Positions 7,807 through 17,965 are shown, counted from the stretch's first letter. The stretch: DNA of 64,000 nucleotides from Thermomonas sp. (GCF_019104945.1 NZ_JAHRWW010000024.1:1-64000); one strand, 5' to 3'. Program-made: numbers and translations. The notes: generated from the sequence alone by a model not told the origin.

Positions 7807-7904
7807 GAGATGTAAGCCAGAGCGGATTGAAGTTCTTCGACGTAGCCGCCACCATGTGCGGCGTTGAGCTTTAGCCTTGGCCTTAATGCCTTTGGGGGGA
7901 GTAC

Positions 7905-8430
7905 GTGAAAGAAAGTCTGGTTATTCCGGAGTCACTTGAACGGGCCATCATCGACTTTCGACTTTCGATACATCGGAAGAACGAGAAAGGGATATTCCTA
8001 ACCAAGCCACTGGAGCTCAGCGAGCAAGAACGGAAGTTCTGGGCTATTGCCGACCACGACGAACTTGTCCAGCGGAATATCGGCTGAGCAATTTGAGCAC
8101 CTTCCGCCAGACTATAAGCCGCTGTTCCTCATCCTAGGTTTTGAGGATGACTGCCAGTTCAATGGCTGGGGTGCGGTAGAAAATGCTGGTCCAGAAAAAA
8201 TGGATGCGATTATTGCCTGTTATTCCGCATTCGGACTCAAGGATGAGGCTGCTGCCCTTGCTGCGGGATTAGTTGCCTATAAAGAATCTGGTGATGCGCA
8301 GGAGGCGATTGGAGGGGCGTATGGAGCCGTGCCTAATGCAACACCAGAAATGGAGGACAGGATGGCGGTAATTATTGACGTGATCAAATCGGAGCCTGAA
8401 CTATTTGCCCAGTCCAGCACAGGGGGCTAA
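7905..8430 (+). pseudogene. DUF4375/DMP19-like protein gene, apparently frameshifted
   Basis: A GTG-started frame (MKESLVIPESLERAIIDFRL ... FWAIADHDELVQRNIG) ends at 8087. A second frame one base off, open from 8047 to 8430, carries SAEQFEHLPPDYKPLFLILG then FEDDCQFNGWGAVENAG and an acidic C-terminus. The two halves read as one soluble acidic protein of about 170 residues once a single base near 8080 is removed. The family call is weak. A two-gene overlap is possible but the second frame has no ribosome site. GGGGGGAG precedes the GTG. Confidence 0.5.
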
Positions 8431-8496
8431 TCGTTCTCTGCAGGCAGGGCCTCCAGTACCTCGATGCTCAAGTGCACCTCATAATTGCTGTGCAAA

Positions 8497-8537
8497 CAGG
8501 CACCTAGCATTTTGCTTTGGTGCCTGCTGCTTTTATG
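8497..8537. terminator. Bidirectional terminator between the DUF4375-like gene and catalase
   Basis: Perfect 8-bp stem CAGGCACC/GGTGCCTG with a 14-base loop. CTGCTTTTATGTTTTT follows on the plus strand. It lies between two convergent genes and may serve both. Confidence 0.65.
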
Positions 8538-8561
8538 TTTTTAAGTGAGTCAGCTGGGCGC

Positions 8562-10022
8562 TTAACCCGCCAGCTTCGCCAACGCGGCCGCCACGCCTGC
8601 GCCGTAGGCTGGGTCGGCCTTAGTGCAGTTGTCGATGTGGCGCTGCTTGATGAAGTCCGGCGCATCGCCCATGGCGCGGGCGGTGTTGTCGAATAGCGCC
8701 TGCTGCTGGGCTGGGGTCATCAGCCGGAACAGGTCGCCGGGTTGCTTGTAGTAGTCGGCATCGTCCTGGCGGAAGTCCCAGTGATCGGCCGCGCCGTTGA
8801 TCTTCAGCGGCGGCTCGCGGTACTGCGGCTGCTGCTGCCACTGCTGGAAGCTGTTGGGCTCGTAGTGCAGGGCGGCGCCGTAGTTGCCATCGCTGCGGCC
8901 GATGCCGTCGCGGTGGTTGCTGGACACCGGGCAGCGCGCCTTGTTCACCGGGATCTGCTGGTAGTTGGTGCCCAGCCGGTAGCGCTGTGCATCGGCGTAG
9001 TTGAACAACCGCGCCTGCAGCATGCGGTCGGGCGAGACGCCAATCCCCGGCACTAGGTTGGAGGGCGCGAACGCGCTTTGCTCGACATCGGCGAAGAAGT
9101 TTTCGGCGTTTTTGTTGAGCTCGAACACGCCGACCTCGATCAGCGGGTAGTCGGCATGCGGCCAGACCTTGGTCAGGTCGAACGGGTGGTAGCTGACCTT
9201 TTCCGCATCGGCCTCGGGCATTACCTGCACGTACATCGTCCACTTGGGGAAATCGCCGCGTTCGATCGCCTCGAACAGGTCGCGCTGGTGGCTTTCGCGA
9301 TCACGGCCGATGGTGGCCTCGGCCTCGGCATCGCTGAGGTTCTTGATGCCTTGCTGGGTCTTGAAGTGGAACTTGACCCAGAAGCGCTCGCCGGCTGCGT
9401 TCCAGAAGCTGTAGGTGTGCGAGCCGAAGCCGTGCATATGGCGGTAGCTGGCGGGGATGCCGCGGTCGCTCATCACCACCGTCACCTGATGCAGCGCCTC
9501 GGGCAGCAGCGTCCAGTAGTCCCAGTTGTAGGTGGCGCTGCGCAGGTTGGTGTGCGGGCAGCGCTTCACCGCCTTGTTGAGGTCGGGGAACTTGAGCGGA
9601 TCGCGGATGAAGAACACCGGCGTGTTGTTGCCCACCATGTCCCAGTTGCCTTCCTCGGTGTAGAACTTCAGTGCGAAGCCGCGGATGTCGCGCTCGGCAT
9701 CGGCCGCACCGCGCTCGCCGGCGACGGTGGTGAAGCGGGCGAACATCTCGGTCTTCTTGCCGACCGCGCTGAAGATCTTGGCGCGCGTGTAGCGGGTGAT
9801 GTCATGGGTGACGGTGAATGTGCCGAACGCGCCGGAGCCCTTGGCGTGCATGCGTCGCTCCGGGATCACTTCGCGCACGAAGTTGGCCAGTTTCTCGTTC
9901 AGCCACACGTCCTGCGCCAGCAGCGGGCCGCGCGGGCCGGCGGTCAGGCTGTTCTGGTTGTCCGGCACGGGCGCGCCGAAGTCGGTGGTGAGGTAGGTCG
10001 GGCTATCGGTGGGCTTGCGCAT
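8562..10022 (-). CDS. Heme catalase (clade 3, small subunit)
   Basis: 486 residues starting at [16 protein letters not shown]; an upstream in-frame extension has no catalase similarity. Visible active-site elements are the distal His in [15 protein letters not shown], the distal Asn in [15 protein letters not shown], the proximal heme Tyr in [14 protein letters not shown], and [19 protein letters not shown]. There is no C-terminal flavodoxin-like domain, so it is a small-subunit catalase degrading H2O2 in the cytoplasm. No signal peptide is seen. The coding sequence is visibly richer in G+C and more codon-biased than the B12 region beside it, consistent with high expression. Confidence 0.93.
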   Translation of the reverse strand: MRKPTDSPTYLTTDFGAPVPDNQNSLTAGPRGPLLAQDVWLNEKLANFVREVIPERRMHAKGSGAFGTFTVTHDITRYTRAKIFSAVGKKTEMFARFTTVAGERGAADAERDIRGFALKFYTEEGNWDMVGNNTPVFFIRDPLKFPDLNKAVKRCPHTNLRSATYNWDYWTLLPEALHQVTVVMSDRGIPASYRHMHGFGSHTYSFWNAAGERFWVKFHFKTQQGIKNLSDAEAEATIGRDRESHQRDLFEAIERGDFPKWTMYVQVMPEADAEKVSYHPFDLTKVWPHADYPLIEVGVFELNKNAENFFADVEQSAFAPSNLVPGIGVSPDRMLQARLFNYADAQRYRLGTNYQQIPVNKARCPVSSNHRDGIGRSDGNYGAALHYEPNSFQQWQQQPQYREPPLKINGAADHWDFRQDDADYYKQPGDLFRLMTPAQQQALFDNTARAMGDAPDFIKQRHIDNCTKADPAYGAGVAAALAKLAG

Positions 10023-10165
10023 GATCACTCCATTTCGTGGGTAGTGCTGAGTTACTAACGACGATAGGTGTTTTCTGCGGACAAGGGAAATCGAAAGGTG
10101 TGATTTTGTTGATATGTGCAGCCTATTGAAAAAGGGGGCTGGTCTCATTAGTTTGTAGAGGGGGT

Positions 10166-10441
10166 GTGCACTACTCTTCACAGATGAAACCGGTCAGTCA
10201 TCTCAAAGCCAATGCAGCCGAAGTTCTGACGCGCATTGCAGAGCAGCGTAAACCGCTGGTGATCACCAAAAACGATGAAGCGAAGGCGACCTTGCAGAAT
10301 GTTGCTTCGTTCGAAGAAGTGCAGGAAACGGTGGCTTTGCTAAAGATTCTTGCGCTAGGTGATCAGGATGTGGCCGCTGGCAGGGTTAAACCTGTGGCCG
10401 ATGTCGTTGCTCGCCTTCGCGTTAAGCACACTTCAGGCTGA
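10166..10441 (+). CDS. Phd/YefM-type antitoxin, no toxin partner seen
   Basis: 91 residues beginning at a GTG ([20 protein letters not shown]). The Phd fold signature is clear: an N-terminal dimerisation and DNA-binding half with [17 protein letters not shown], then [20 protein letters not shown]. The usual NGxAxAVL turn is changed to NDEAKATL. In intact loci a RelE/ParE toxin starts within a few bases of the antitoxin stop. Here a hairpin terminator and the convergent MOSC gene follow, so the toxin is missing. Confidence 0.8.
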   Translation: MHYSSQMKPVSHLKANAAEVLTRIAEQRKPLVITKNDEAKATLQNVASFEEVQETVALLKILALGDQDVAAGRVKPVADVVARLRVKHTSG

Positions 10442-10474
10442 TTTAATGCTTTCAGGCGATAAATTGCCGGTGGT

Positions 10475-10493
10475 GTAGCGTTAGGCTACTTTT
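10475..10493 (+). terminator. Terminator after the Phd-type antitoxin
   Basis: Stem GTAGC/GCTAC with a 5-base loop followed by TTTT. It overlaps the last codons of the convergent MOSC gene. Confidence 0.5.
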
Positions 10494-11175
10494 CCGGCCC
10501 CTCAATCCGCTTCGTCCAATCTTCTACCTGCCCTTGCTCTAGCCTGCGCAATGCGAGTTTGTGGTGCGAGGGCACCAGCGGCAGTTCGAGCATGGGGCGA
10601 AGTTGGTCGGGGTCTAGGGTGGGGGTGTAGAGAATGTGGTTGATGCGCTGCAGTGGCCATGCGGGGTGCGGGCGTTCGACTAACGTAAGTACGTCCGATA
10701 CGTGAACAAGGCCGGGGCGCAGCACGCGGTAGTACCAGCCGGTGCGGCCGCTGTCTTGCACGCGCTTGGCCATGTTCGGCACGTTGAAGCGGTCGTTGAG
10801 TTTCCAGCAGGGTTGGCGGCTTTGGCTCACTTCCAGCAGCGCACCGCCCAATTGAAACCGGTCGCCCAAACAAATGTTGCTTTCCGATAGCCCGGCGGTG
10901 CTCAAGTTTTCACCAAACGCACCGGGCTGTTGCAGCACCGGAAGTGGGCCAAGTTCGTTTAGCCAGTTGGCGTAGTGCGCGTAGTCGTAGTGGTGCACGG
11001 CTTTGTCGGGGCCGCCGTGTACGCGCAGGTCACCTTGGGCGTCGCCTTCTAGGCCCAGTGGGCTGATCCACACTTTGTCGAGTCGCGGTTGCTTGGCAAT
11101 GCCGCTGCGGCTGCCGGGACGCGTGTAGGGCTGCACGCTGCCGGTGAGCAGGGCGTGGAGTGGGAAGCTGTTCAT
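10486..11175 (-). CDS. MOSC domain protein (YiiM-like)
   Basis: 229 residues. The MOSC sulfurase core is seen as [32 protein letters not shown] and the conserved Cys in [14 protein letters not shown], which is the expected persulfide-carrying residue. YiiM-type proteins reduce N-hydroxylated substrates using the molybdenum cofactor. The C-terminal extension (residues 150-229, with [12 protein letters not shown]) is the YiiM-specific three-helix region. The ATG overlaps the mutS stop codon (ATGA), so it is translated downstream of mutS. Confidence 0.85.
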   Translation of the reverse strand: MNSFPLHALLTGSVQPYTRPGSRSGIAKQPRLDKVWISPLGLEGDAQGDLRVHGGPDKAVHHYDYAHYANWLNELGPLPVLQQPGAFGENLSTAGLSESNICLGDRFQLGGALLEVSQSRQPCWKLNDRFNVPNMAKRVQDSGRTGWYYRVLRPGLVHVSDVLTLVERPHPAWPLQRINHILYTPTLDPDQLRPMLELPLVPSHHKLALRRLEQGQVEDWTKRIEGPEK

Positions 11176-13748
11176 GCCAGCGCCTTCAGCCGGTACAGCG
11201 CTTCCAGTGCCTGTTTCGGGGTGAGGTCATCGGGATCAATCCCGGCCAGCGCGTCGAGTGCGGCAGAGCTGGATGCGAACAAACCGAACTGCTGCGGGGT
11301 ATCCAGTGCCGGCGCGCTCAGTGGCGCGACGGGCGTATCGCGACTATGCGCTTCCAGCTCTGCAAGCCGTGCGCGTGCTTGTTGCAGCGCGGCCTTGGGC
11401 AGGCCGGCCAGCGCCGCCACCTGCAGGCCGAAGCTGCGGTTGGCAGGGCCGGGCCGCACCGCGTGCATGAAGACGAGCGCGTCGCCGTGTTCGACCGCAT
11501 CCAGATGCAGATTGGCAATGCCGCTGCCGGGTTCGGCCAGTTGGGTCAGTTCGAAATAGTGCGTGGCAAACAGGGTGTAGCTGCGATTGCTGGCGGCGAG
11601 CTGGCGCGCCACCGCATCGGCCAGAGCAAGGCCGTCGTAGGTGGACGTGCCGCGGCCGATTTCATCCATCAGCACCAGCGAGTGTTCGCTGGCGTGGTGC
11701 AGGATGTAGGCGGTTTCGCTCATCTCGACCATGAAGGTGGACTGCCCGCGGGCAAGATCATCGCCGGCACCGATGCGGGTGAGGATGCGGTCGATCGGGC
11801 CGATCTGCGCGCGCGCGGCGGGCACGAAGCTGCCGATGCAGGCCAAGAGCACGATCAACGCGTTCTGGCGCATGAAGGTGGACTTGCCGCCCATGTTGGG
11901 GCCGGTGATGACGTACATGCGCGTGGCGTCGTCGAAGACGAGGTCGTTCGGCTCGAACGGGGCGTCGCGCAGCGCCTCCACCACCGGGTGGCGGCCGCGT
12001 TCAATCTTGATGCCGGGCTCCTCGCGCAGCTGCGGCTGGCTCCAGTCCAGGGTTTGTGCGCGCTCGGCAAAGCAGGCGAAGACGTCCAGCTCACACAGCG
12101 CCAGCGCGCAGCGGCGCAGCGGTTCCAGCACCGCGTTGAGCTGGTCGATCAGGTCTTCGTACAGCAGTTTTTCACGCGCAAGCGAACGTTCGCGCGCCGA
12201 CAAGACCTTGTCTTCAAACGCCTTCAACTCTTCGGTGATGTAGCGCTCGGCGCTGGTCAGGGTCTGGCGGCGGGTGTAGTGCACCGGCGCCTTGTCGGCC
12301 TGGCCCTTGCTGATCTCGATGAAATAGCCGTGCACGCGGTTGTAACCGACCTTCAGCGTGGCGATGCCGGTGGCGGCGCGTTCGCGGGCTTCTAGGTCGA
12401 TCAGGAACTGGTCGGCATTGGTCGAAAGCTGGCGCAGCTCGTCGAGTTCGGCATCGAAGCCTTGCGCGATCACGCCGCCGTCGCGGGCCAGCAGCGGCGG
12501 CTGTTCGACGATGGCGGCGCGCAGCAGGGCGGCGCTGTCGGCGTGTTCGCCCAGCTCGGCGTGCAGCGCGGTAAGGCGTGGCGAATCCAGTGGTGCCAGC
12601 ACCGCGCGCATCGCGGGCAGCAGGGCCAAGCCATCGCGCAGGGTGGACAGATCGCGCGGGCGCGCGCTGCGCAGGGCCACGCGGGAGAGGATGCGCTCCA
12701 GATCGCCCAGCCCGCGGAACGCCTCGCGCAGGGCGTCATCGGCGCGGGCCTCGATCAAACTTTGCACCGCGTGGTGGCGCTCACCGACGATGCGGCGATC
12801 GCGCAGCGGGCGATGCAGCCAGCGCCGCAGCAGGCGGCCGCCCATCGGCGTGACGGTGGAGTCCAGCACGCCCAACAAGGTGGCTTTGATATCGCCATCG
12901 ACGCGGGAATCCAGCTCCAGGTGGCGGCGGGTGGCGGCATTCATCGCCACCGCTTCGTCGCTGGTTTCCAGCGCGATCGCGCGCAGATGCGGCAGGCGCT
13001 GCTTTTGGGTTTCTTCGATATAGCCCAATAGTGCTGCGGATGCGGCGGTGGCCAGCGGCTTGTCGTCGATGCCGAACGCGGTGAGGTCGTGCACGGCGAA
13101 GAACTGCAGCAGCTGGCGGCGGCCGGAATCAGGATCGAACAGCCACGGTGCGCGCCGACGCAGGCCGCGCGACTCCAGCGCGCAGGCCGGCCAGCCGTCT
13201 TCGTCGGCCAGCAGGGTTTCCGCCGGTTGCAGCCGCGCCAGCTCGGCTTCCAGCGCGTCCTCGCCACCCACTTCATTCGCGCGCAGCCGGCCGCTGGCCA
13301 GATCCGCCCAGGCCAGGCCATAGCCATGCTTGCCGCGGCTGATCGCCAGCAGCAGGGTGTCGCGGCGTTCGTCCAGCAGGGCTTCATCGGTGACGGTGCC
13401 GGGGGTGACGATGCGCACCACCTTGCGTTCCACCAGCCCCTTGCTGGCGGCCGGGTCGCCGATCTGCTCGCAAATCGCCACCGACTCGCCCAGCGCCACC
13501 AGCCGCGCCAGATAGCCTTCGGCGGCGTGGTAGGGCACGCCTGCCATCGGGATCGGTTGCCCGGCGGAATTGCCGCGCTGGGTCAGGGTGATGTCCAAAA
13601 GCCGCGCTGCCTTGCGCGCATCGTCGTAAAACAGCTCGTAGAAATCGCCCATGCGGAAGAACAGCAGCACGTCCGGATGCTCCGCCTTAGCGGCGAAGAA
13701 TTGCTTCATCAGGGGGGTGTGTTCGGCGGTGTTGGTTTTGTTGTTCAA
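11172..13748 (-). CDS. mutS: DNA mismatch repair protein MutS
   Basis: 858 residues if started at the TTG at 13748, which has GGAG 8 bases upstream and gives [18 protein letters not shown], matching the conserved HTPLM start. The next ATG would remove the TPLM part. The mismatch-recognition Phe is in [11 protein letters not shown]. The C-terminal ATPase has the Walker [17 protein letters not shown], the signature SQ-like [14 protein letters not shown] and Walker [20 protein letters not shown]. It binds mispairs and recruits MutL. The MOSC gene follows with a 4-base overlap. Confidence 0.95.
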   Translation of the reverse strand: MNNKTNTAEHTPLMKQFFAAKAEHPDVLLFFRMGDFYELFYDDARKAARLLDITLTQRGNSAGQPIPMAGVPYHAAEGYLARLVALGESVAICEQIGDPAASKGLVERKVVRIVTPGTVTDEALLDERRDTLLLAISRGKHGYGLAWADLASGRLRANEVGGEDALEAELARLQPAETLLADEDGWPACALESRGLRRRAPWLFDPDSGRRQLLQFFAVHDLTAFGIDDKPLATAASAALLGYIEETQKQRLPHLRAIALETSDEAVAMNAATRRHLELDSRVDGDIKATLLGVLDSTVTPMGGRLLRRWLHRPLRDRRIVGERHHAVQSLIEARADDALREAFRGLGDLERILSRVALRSARPRDLSTLRDGLALLPAMRAVLAPLDSPRLTALHAELGEHADSAALLRAAIVEQPPLLARDGGVIAQGFDAELDELRQLSTNADQFLIDLEARERAATGIATLKVGYNRVHGYFIEISKGQADKAPVHYTRRQTLTSAERYITEELKAFEDKVLSARERSLAREKLLYEDLIDQLNAVLEPLRRCALALCELDVFACFAERAQTLDWSQPQLREEPGIKIERGRHPVVEALRDAPFEPNDLVFDDATRMYVITGPNMGGKSTFMRQNALIVLLACIGSFVPAARAQIGPIDRILTRIGAGDDLARGQSTFMVEMSETAYILHHASEHSLVLMDEIGRGTSTYDGLALADAVARQLAASNRSYTLFATHYFELTQLAEPGSGIANLHLDAVEHGDALVFMHAVRPGPANRSFGLQVAALAGLPKAALQQARARLAELEAHSRDTPVAPLSAPALDTPQQFGLFASSSAALDALAGIDPDDLTPKQALEALYRLKALA

Positions 13749-13932
13749 TGGGCAAGCTCCGGCGTAGCCAAGAAGCCTGCGCGTCTTCTTGTAACACCGC
13801 TTTGTGGATACATGACGTTTGTGGCCGCACAGGCGCGGGGCCAATGGCCTATTCTAGCCTTGCACTGTTGCAGCAGTGGCCGACTTTTCATGGTTTCTGC
13901 GTTTACCCCGATGGGATTCTGGGGAGAACGCC

Positions 13933-16515
13933 ATGCTTCGCAAGTCATTGCCGTGCACGACGCTGTCTGTTGCAATCGCTTTTGGCCTGTTTGCTGTACC
14001 TGCAGGGGCGCAGGAGGCAGGAAAGAAAGTCGCAAAAACGCTGGATGCGTTGGTGGTGACGGCGCAGAAGCGCGAGGAGGTGGCGCAGGATGTGCCCATT
14101 GCGGTCACTGCACTGTCGCAGCAAACGCTGCAAGACACCGGCGTGCGCGACATCAAAGACCTGCAAATTTTGGTGCCGGGGCTCACGGTCACCAGCACCC
14201 AGAGCGAAACCATTACCGTGGCGCGCCTGCGCGGCATTGGCACTGTGGGCGATAACATCGGGCTGGAATCGTCGGTGGGGATCGTGATCGATGGCGTGTA
14301 CCGGCCGCGTAATTCGGTGGGTTTCGGTGATCTGGGCGAACTTGAGCGCATCGAGGTGCTGAAAGGGCCACAGGGAACGCTGTTCGGTAAAAATACCTCG
14401 GCGGGCGTGATCAACGTCGTGACCCGTAAACCCGATCACGAGTTTGCTGCAGATGGCGAAGTGACGTTTGGGAATTACAGCGCGCTGGGGCTGGCAGGCT
14501 CGCTCAATGCACCGCTGGGCGATTACGCGGCGCTGCGGGTGTATGCCGCGCATCGCAACCGTGATGGCTGGATGCAGGTAAAAACCGGCGCAGGCCCACG
14601 CACGCAAGACCGCGACTACGACCAAGACTTCAACACCTTCCGCGCTAAGCTGCTCATTGCACCGGCAGATTGGGCGGAGATCATCCTCTCTGCAGATGTC
14701 ACCAAGCGCGATGAAAACTGCTGCACGGCGGTGCAATTGGTGAGCGGAGATACGTCCGTCTTAATCAATGCACTTGGGGGCGGAAATGCCATTGCGCGGC
14801 CCGCAGACCCATGGGCACGCGTGGCGTATAGCAACCGCAGCACCCAGCAGAAAATTTCCGATAAGGGCGTGCAGGCAGAGGTGAATCTTGACCTCGATGC
14901 GTTTGGTGGAAGCCGCTTGACGTCGATTACCGCAGGGCGCGATTGGGACGCCATCAACGGGCGTGACTTCGACTTCACAACGGCGGATTTGATCTACATG
15001 AATCCGCAGCAGGATGAGTCCTACGCGCGCTTCAAAACCTTCAGTCAAGAGCTGCACCTTTCCGGTAGCCGTGAACGTTTCGATTGGCTGTTTGGGCTGT
15101 TCTATAGCGATGAATCCATTGATCGCAATGAAAGCTACCGCATTGGCGCGGCTTATGAGCCGTATCTTTCCATTGGCCTTCTATCGATGATCAACCCAGC
15201 GCTGGCAGCGTTGCCCAATGCCGCGACGTTTATGGCCGATGCCACTGGGCGGCCGTTCGGTACGGCGTTTGCGGGCCTTGGCGCACTCGATCGTTATGCG
15301 CAATCGGCCAAGAGTACGGCACTGTTTACCAATAACACGTGGCATGCCACCGATGCCTTCGATCTCACGCTTGGCCTGCGCTACACTCGCGAAACCAAAG
15401 ACCTGCACTCGGCGTATAGCAACCCCAATGGCAGCGCCGGGTGTCTGTCGTACTTCGGCCCCGGTGGTGTGAGCCCAGCGGCGATTGGCCGCATTGCTGC
15501 GGCGCTCACCGCGCGCGGGGTGCCGTTTGCGTCACTGCCCGCCGCCAATCAACAGGCACTGATCAGCAATATCGTGGGGTATAGCTGCTTGCCTTGGGCG
15601 AATGTGCAGCACAACGGACGGGTAACTGACCAGTCGCGCAGTGAAAACGAATGGTCAGGCACGCTCAAGGCGGCGTATCGCTGGAATGCGCACGCCATGA
15701 CGTATCTCTCGTATGCACGCGGCTACAAGGCCGGTGGCTTCAATATGGACCGGGTGCAGTCGTCCAACGGTTTGTCTAGCGGCGGGTCGGGCATTACGCC
15801 AGTCAATGACACCAGCTTCCCCGGTGAGTTTGTTGATAGTTGGGAGTTGGGCGCAAAAACGACGTGGGCCGACGGTAATCTTCTACTCAACGCCACTTTA
15901 TTCCACCAAACATATAGCGACTTCCAGCTCAATAGCTTCCTAGGCACGAGCTTTGTGGTGCGTTCTATTCCCGAAGTTGTTTCCAAAGGTTTGGATTCAG
16001 AGCTGCTGTGGCAACCAAAAGCCGCGCCGGGGCTGATGCTACAGGCGGGCTTGATGTATGCCGACACCAAATATGGCCGCGATATTCCCGGGGGTGATTT
16101 CGTGTTTCCGGGCGCGCTGTACAAGCTGCCGGGTGCACGCATGAGCTTCGCGCCGCGCCTGTCGGGTTCGGCGTCGGTGACTTATGAGTGGGATATTGGT
16201 TCGAATCTGGAAGCGCGTTTCAATATTGGCGCGAAATATATGTCGGAGTACAACACCGGCTCCGATCTCGACACCGAAAAGCTGCAAAAAGCCTATACCG
16301 TGGCGAATGCACGTATTGGTATTGGCAGGCGTGACCGGCGCTGGCAGGTTGAGCTATGGGGCACCAATATCTTCAACCAAAACTATGTGCAGGTAGGGTT
16401 CGATGGCCCACTACAGGCGCTTGGAACGCCTGACCCGGGCAACCCCAAAAACACCTACGACGCGTTTTTGGGGGCACCTGCAATGTATGGGGCAACGCTG
16501 CGCTTTCAATTCTAA
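13933..16515 (+). CDS. TonB-dependent outer membrane receptor
   Basis: 860 residues from an ATG shortly after GGGGAGAACGCC. A signal peptide (LRKSLPCTTLSVAIAFGLFA, then AGAQ) is followed by a TonB box (LDALVVTAQKREEVAQDVPI). The plug has RGIGTVGDNIGLESSVGIVI, then DGVYRPRNSVGFGDLGELER and IEVLKGPQGTLFGKNTSAG, and the barrel ends in Phe (GATLRFQF). This sequence type is common among receptors of unknown substrate in Xanthomonadaceae and Sphingomonads. No Fur box or riboswitch was recognised upstream, so the ligand is not called. Confidence 0.88.
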   Translation: MLRKSLPCTTLSVAIAFGLFAVPAGAQEAGKKVAKTLDALVVTAQKREEVAQDVPIAVTALSQQTLQDTGVRDIKDLQILVPGLTVTSTQSETITVARLRGIGTVGDNIGLESSVGIVIDGVYRPRNSVGFGDLGELERIEVLKGPQGTLFGKNTSAGVINVVTRKPDHEFAADGEVTFGNYSALGLAGSLNAPLGDYAALRVYAAHRNRDGWMQVKTGAGPRTQDRDYDQDFNTFRAKLLIAPADWAEIILSADVTKRDENCCTAVQLVSGDTSVLINALGGGNAIARPADPWARVAYSNRSTQQKISDKGVQAEVNLDLDAFGGSRLTSITAGRDWDAINGRDFDFTTADLIYMNPQQDESYARFKTFSQELHLSGSRERFDWLFGLFYSDESIDRNESYRIGAAYEPYLSIGLLSMINPALAALPNAATFMADATGRPFGTAFAGLGALDRYAQSAKSTALFTNNTWHATDAFDLTLGLRYTRETKDLHSAYSNPNGSAGCLSYFGPGGVSPAAIGRIAAALTARGVPFASLPAANQQALISNIVGYSCLPWANVQHNGRVTDQSRSENEWSGTLKAAYRWNAHAMTYLSYARGYKAGGFNMDRVQSSNGLSSGGSGITPVNDTSFPGEFVDSWELGAKTTWADGNLLLNATLFHQTYSDFQLNSFLGTSFVVRSIPEVVSKGLDSELLWQPKAAPGLMLQAGLMYADTKYGRDIPGGDFVFPGALYKLPGARMSFAPRLSGSASVTYEWDIGSNLEARFNIGAKYMSEYNTGSDLDTEKLQKAYTVANARIGIGRRDRRWQVELWGTNIFNQNYVQVGFDGPLQALGTPDPGNPKNTYDAFLGAPAMYGATLRFQF

Positions 16516-16526
16516 ACAGGTGAAAC

Positions 16527-16560
16527 AAGCCGCCTCAGCGTGATGGGGCGGTTTCGTTTT
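16527..16560 (+). terminator. Terminator after the TonB-dependent receptor
   Basis: Hairpin with AAGCCGCC and GGGCGGTTT arms (one G-U pair) followed by TTTCGTTTT. Confidence 0.65.
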
Positions 16561-16607
16561 CACGCTATATGCGCTACAACGCCCTCTGGTATTGAGCAGG
16601 CACGCGC

Positions 16608-17105
16608 ATGAACGGCCCCACCGATCAAGAACTAGAAGCACTGGCAGAAGCCCTTGGGCAGCAGCTTTTGGCGGCGCGACAAATGCTGGTGACGGCGGAA
16701 AGCTGCACCGGTGGGTGGATCGCCAAATGCATGACCGATGTGCCGGGCTCGTCGGGCTGGTTCGACTGCGGCATGGCCGCCTATAGCTATGAAGCCAAAC
16801 AGGCGCTATTGGGCGTGCGTCCGGAAACCTTGGAGCAATTCGGCGCGGTGAGCCGCGAAACCGTGGTGGAAATGGTGTCCGGCGCGCTGGTGCATTCCGG
16901 TGCCACAATTGCGGTGGCGGTGACGGGCATCGCGGGGCCGGGTGGCGGTAGTGACGACAAGCCGGTAGGGACGGTGTGGATCGGCTGGAAACGGCGTGGT
17001 GGCTATGCCCGCGCGGAAGTCTTCCATTTCGCAGGCGACCGCGACGCGGTACGGCGACAAACCGTGACCAAAGCATTGCAGGGGCTTGCGGCGCAACTTG
17101 GTTGA
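16608..17105 (+). CDS. pncC: CinA C-terminal domain protein, nicotinamide-nucleotide amidohydrolase
   Basis: 165 residues, the length of single-domain PncC (YgaD). Motifs are MLVTAESCTGGWIAKCMTDV and VTGIAGPGGGSDDKPVGTVW, the conserved active-site blocks. The enzyme deamidates nicotinamide mononucleotide to nicotinate mononucleotide in pyridine nucleotide salvage. It sits directly upstream of lexA-recA, the usual place in this family of bacteria. The lexA promoter lies 10 bases after its stop. Confidence 0.9.
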   Translation: MNGPTDQELEALAEALGQQLLAARQMLVTAESCTGGWIAKCMTDVPGSSGWFDCGMAAYSYEAKQALLGVRPETLEQFGAVSRETVVEMVSGALVHSGATIAVAVTGIAGPGGGSDDKPVGTVWIGWKRRGGYARAEVFHFAGDRDAVRRQTVTKALQGLAAQLG

Positions 17106-17114
17106 GTAAAAGTG

Positions 17115-17149
17115 TTGACGAGGATGTTTGTTAGTAGTAATACTACTAC
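17115..17149 (+). promoter_or_regulatory. lexA promoter with embedded LexA (SOS) box
   Basis: TTGACG at 17115-17120 and TAATAC at 17138-17143, 17 bases apart, form a good sigma-70 promoter. The sequence at 17131-17145 matches TTAG-N6-TACTA, the LexA site known from Xanthomonas and Xylella, and 17132-17148 is a perfect 8-1-8 palindrome. The operator covers the -10 element. The predicted start of transcription is only a few bases before the lexA ATG. Confidence 0.85.
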
Positions 17150-17154
17150 TAACC

Positions 17155-17793
17155 ATGGACATCACCGACACCCAGCGCGCTATACACGCCTATTTGGCCG
17201 ATCGCATTGAAGCAGACGGCTTTGCACCGTCACAGACGGAAATCGCTCGCGCCTTTGGGTTCAAGGGCGTGCGTGCCGCGCAGTACCACTTGGAGGCCTT
17301 AGAAGCCGCAGGGGTGATCGAGCGTAGCCCCGGTCGCGCGCGCAGCCTGCGCTTGCTGCGTGCACCGGAAGACCGCCCGCAGCAACTGGCGCTGGCCGCG
17401 AATGATGACGCCCTGCACCTACCAGTACTGGGGCAGGTGGCGGCCGGTGTGCCTATTGGCGCGGATATTGGTTCAGACCAAGTGCTGCTGATGGATCGCG
17501 CGCTGTTTTCGCCCAAGCCAGACTATCTGCTGAAGGTCAAGGGCGATTCCATGCGCGATGAAGGCATCTTTGACGGCGACTTGATCGGCGTGCACCGCAC
17601 CGCCGAGGCACGCAGTGGGCAGATTGTAATTGCGCGGATCGACGATGAAATTACCGTCAAGCTGTTGCGTATTGGCCAAGGCAAAGTGCGCCTGCTGCCA
17701 CGCAACCCCGATTACGCACCCATTGAAGTGCGGCCGGGGCAGGAGTTTGCCATCGAAGGCCTGTACTGCGGCTTGGTACGGCCCAATGCGTAG
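17155..17793 (+). CDS. lexA: SOS response repressor LexA
   Basis: 212 residues. The N-terminal winged HTH (SQTEIARAFGFKGVRAAQYH) binds SOS boxes. The self-cleavage site is Ala-Gly in GQVAAGVPIG at about residue 98. The catalytic Ser is in LKVKGDSMRDEGIFDGD and the Lys in ARIDDEITVKLLR, as in the S24 peptidase family. The ATG at 17155 follows the operator directly, and a TTG further upstream would place the operator inside the gene. The gene regulates itself through the box overlapping its promoter. Confidence 0.95.
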   Translation: MDITDTQRAIHAYLADRIEADGFAPSQTEIARAFGFKGVRAAQYHLEALEAAGVIERSPGRARSLRLLRAPEDRPQQLALAANDDALHLPVLGQVAAGVPIGADIGSDQVLLMDRALFSPKPDYLLKVKGDSMRDEGIFDGDLIGVHRTAEARSGQIVIARIDDEITVKLLRIGQGKVRLLPRNPDYAPIEVRPGQEFAIEGLYCGLVRPNA

Positions 17794-17965
17794 TGGGCTG
17801 AAGGCCGCATGCGGCATTTCCCGATGCCTTTGGCCACATCAATATGCAATTTTTTCACTGCAGCCATGCTGCGTCGCAGTCTGTGAGACGGCAGGTGGTT
17901 AACCTGCTTTCGTACTGAAACACCACATCTACTTTTCCCAATTTGCATTACCCAAGGAGCACACA

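Noticed and set aside
9078..10058. Long open frame of 326 codons on the plus strand inside the catalase gene
   Set aside because: It is antisense to a complete catalase with all active-site motifs; it is a GC-rich codon-bias shadow with no recognisable domain.
11160..12395. 411-codon plus-strand frame over mutS, and similar long frames at 12462-13031 and 13089-14255
   Set aside because: All are antisense to mutS (or run from it into the TonB receptor region), lack ribosome sites and have compositionally biased sequence.
17128..17154. TTG start that would extend LexA by nine residues
   Set aside because: It would put the LexA operator inside the coding region; the ATG at 17155 matches the conserved N-terminus.
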